Shown here piece by piece: positions 63,540 through 64,000 of a stretch of DNA of 64,000 nucleotides; position 1 is the stretch's first letter; each line of letters begins with the position of its first letter. The notes beneath the pieces are model-generated. The model was not told the DNA's origin, made no database searches, and saw only the letters and a program-made list of their open reading frames with translations. A program made the translations under genes and the position numbers. The DNA is from Caballeronia calidae (GTDB taxonomy: Bacteria > Pseudomonadota > Gammaproteobacteria > Burkholderiales > Burkholderiaceae), in NCBI RefSeq assembly GCF_900044055.2, contig NZ_FCOX02000035.1, positions 1-64,000 of the forward strand, written 5' to 3'.

Positions 63540-64000
63540 CGCTGCGCGCGACATCGCCGCGACGGCAGCGCCTGTTCCGGCGCCTCGCGCGCGACGAACG
63601 CGGCGTGTCGGCGATCGAGTTCGCGCTCGTCGCGCCGCTGGTGTTCATCCTGATCCTCGGCACGGTGGAGGTCGCGCTCGACATGATCGTCGATGCCTCC
63701 GTGCAGTTCGCGGCGCAGCAGGCGTCGCGCGCGGGGCTCACCACCGTGGTGCCGTCGAGCGGCACGCGCGACGCCGAGGCGCGGCGCATCGTCTACACCA
63801 TCCTCGGCGGCTGGCGGAATATCGGCGGCACCGTCGACATCGGGACGCGCGCCTACTCCACCTACAACGACATCGCCGCCGGCAACTACCAGGAAACGAT
63901 GGGCGGCTTCGGCGACGTCGTGCTCTACAACATCAGCGTGACGATGCCGACCTTTTCGGGCATTCCGAAGCTCTTCGGCATCGAGACGATGACCTTCCAA
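63536..64000 (+). CDS. TadE/TadG-like minor pilin, cut by the window end
   Basis: The GTG at 63536 overlaps the tadD stop as GTGA, the same coupling seen through the operon. The first 155 residues are visible. A basic leader (RRQRLFRRLARDERG) is followed by the TadE motif VSAIEFALVAPLVFILILGT, with glutamate at position 5 after the cleavage glycine, and then a periplasmic domain (QFAAQQASRAGLTTVVPSSG). CpaA should process it. It could be TadE or the longer TadG; the end is outside the window. Confidence 0.88.
   Translation, partial: MTLRATSPRRQRLFRRLARDERGVSAIEFALVAPLVFILILGTVEVALDMIVDASVQFAAQQASRAGLTTVVPSSGTRDAEARRIVYTILGGWRNIGGTVDIGTRAYSTYNDIAAGNYQETMGGFGDVVLYNISVTMPTFSGIPKLFGIETMTFQ

Overview
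The window is high-GC DNA (an estimate by eye, mid-60s percent) with a strong GCG/CTC/GGC codon habit. Its gene content is typical of the Burkholderiaceae, most like Paraburkholderia or Caballeronia: DHA2-type MFS pumps, Liv-type ABC transporters, an oxalate-CoA pathway, a TonB receptor paired with a PepSY protein, and a complete Flp/Tad pilus operon. No rRNA, tRNA, CRISPR array, phage or insertion sequence was seen. It looks like an ordinary, mosaic part of a soil or plant-associated beta-proteobacterial chromosome. All functions are read from protein sequence; no database search was possible.

Left part (1-12.5 kb): the end of a glutathione-dependent formaldehyde dehydrogenase, a coupled AsnC/Lrp and GlxA-type regulator pair, a wrecked diaminopropionate ammonia-lyase gene, a DHA2 pump, a sterol-desaturase-type hydroxylase, an iron-uptake pair (PepSY membrane protein and TonB siderophore receptor) whose upstream regions share a 23-bp motif, a branched-chain amino acid type binding protein with a small flavodoxin, and a GntP permease.

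Central metabolic island (12.5-25 kb): oxalate metabolism. OxlT imports oxalate, a GntR regulator probably controls the region, Oxc and Frc decarboxylate oxalate through its CoA ester, and a single-domain PAS protein, a FAH-family enzyme, the proton-pumping transhydrogenase PntAB and a PanE-family reductase follow. The proposed reading is that Frc/Oxc conserve energy while the PanE-like enzyme reduces oxalyl-CoA to glyoxylate with NADPH made by PntAB.

Middle (25-47 kb): a GGDEF diguanylate cyclase, an orphan EgtB/OvoA/SenA-type sulfoxide synthase, an FNR regulator and universal stress protein, another DHA2 pump, a sugar-acid pair (ketoglutaric semialdehyde dehydrogenase and SMP-30 lactonase) behind a near-consensus promoter, several small uncharacterised hydrophilic proteins, a serine acetyltransferase-like protein, FolE, a VOC/SnoaL/TetR group, an ACS-type MFS with D-2-hydroxyacid dehydrogenase and LysR regulator, and a polyamine-type glutamine synthetase/aminotransferase pair.

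Right part (47-64 kb): a 62-residue orphan peptide gene in an AT-rich pocket, a four-gene Liv operon with fused LivH-LivM permeases, an alkyladenine glycosylase, a low-affinity iron permease-like protein, and the flp-cpaABCDEF-tadBCD-tadE operon for Flp pili, which runs off the right edge.
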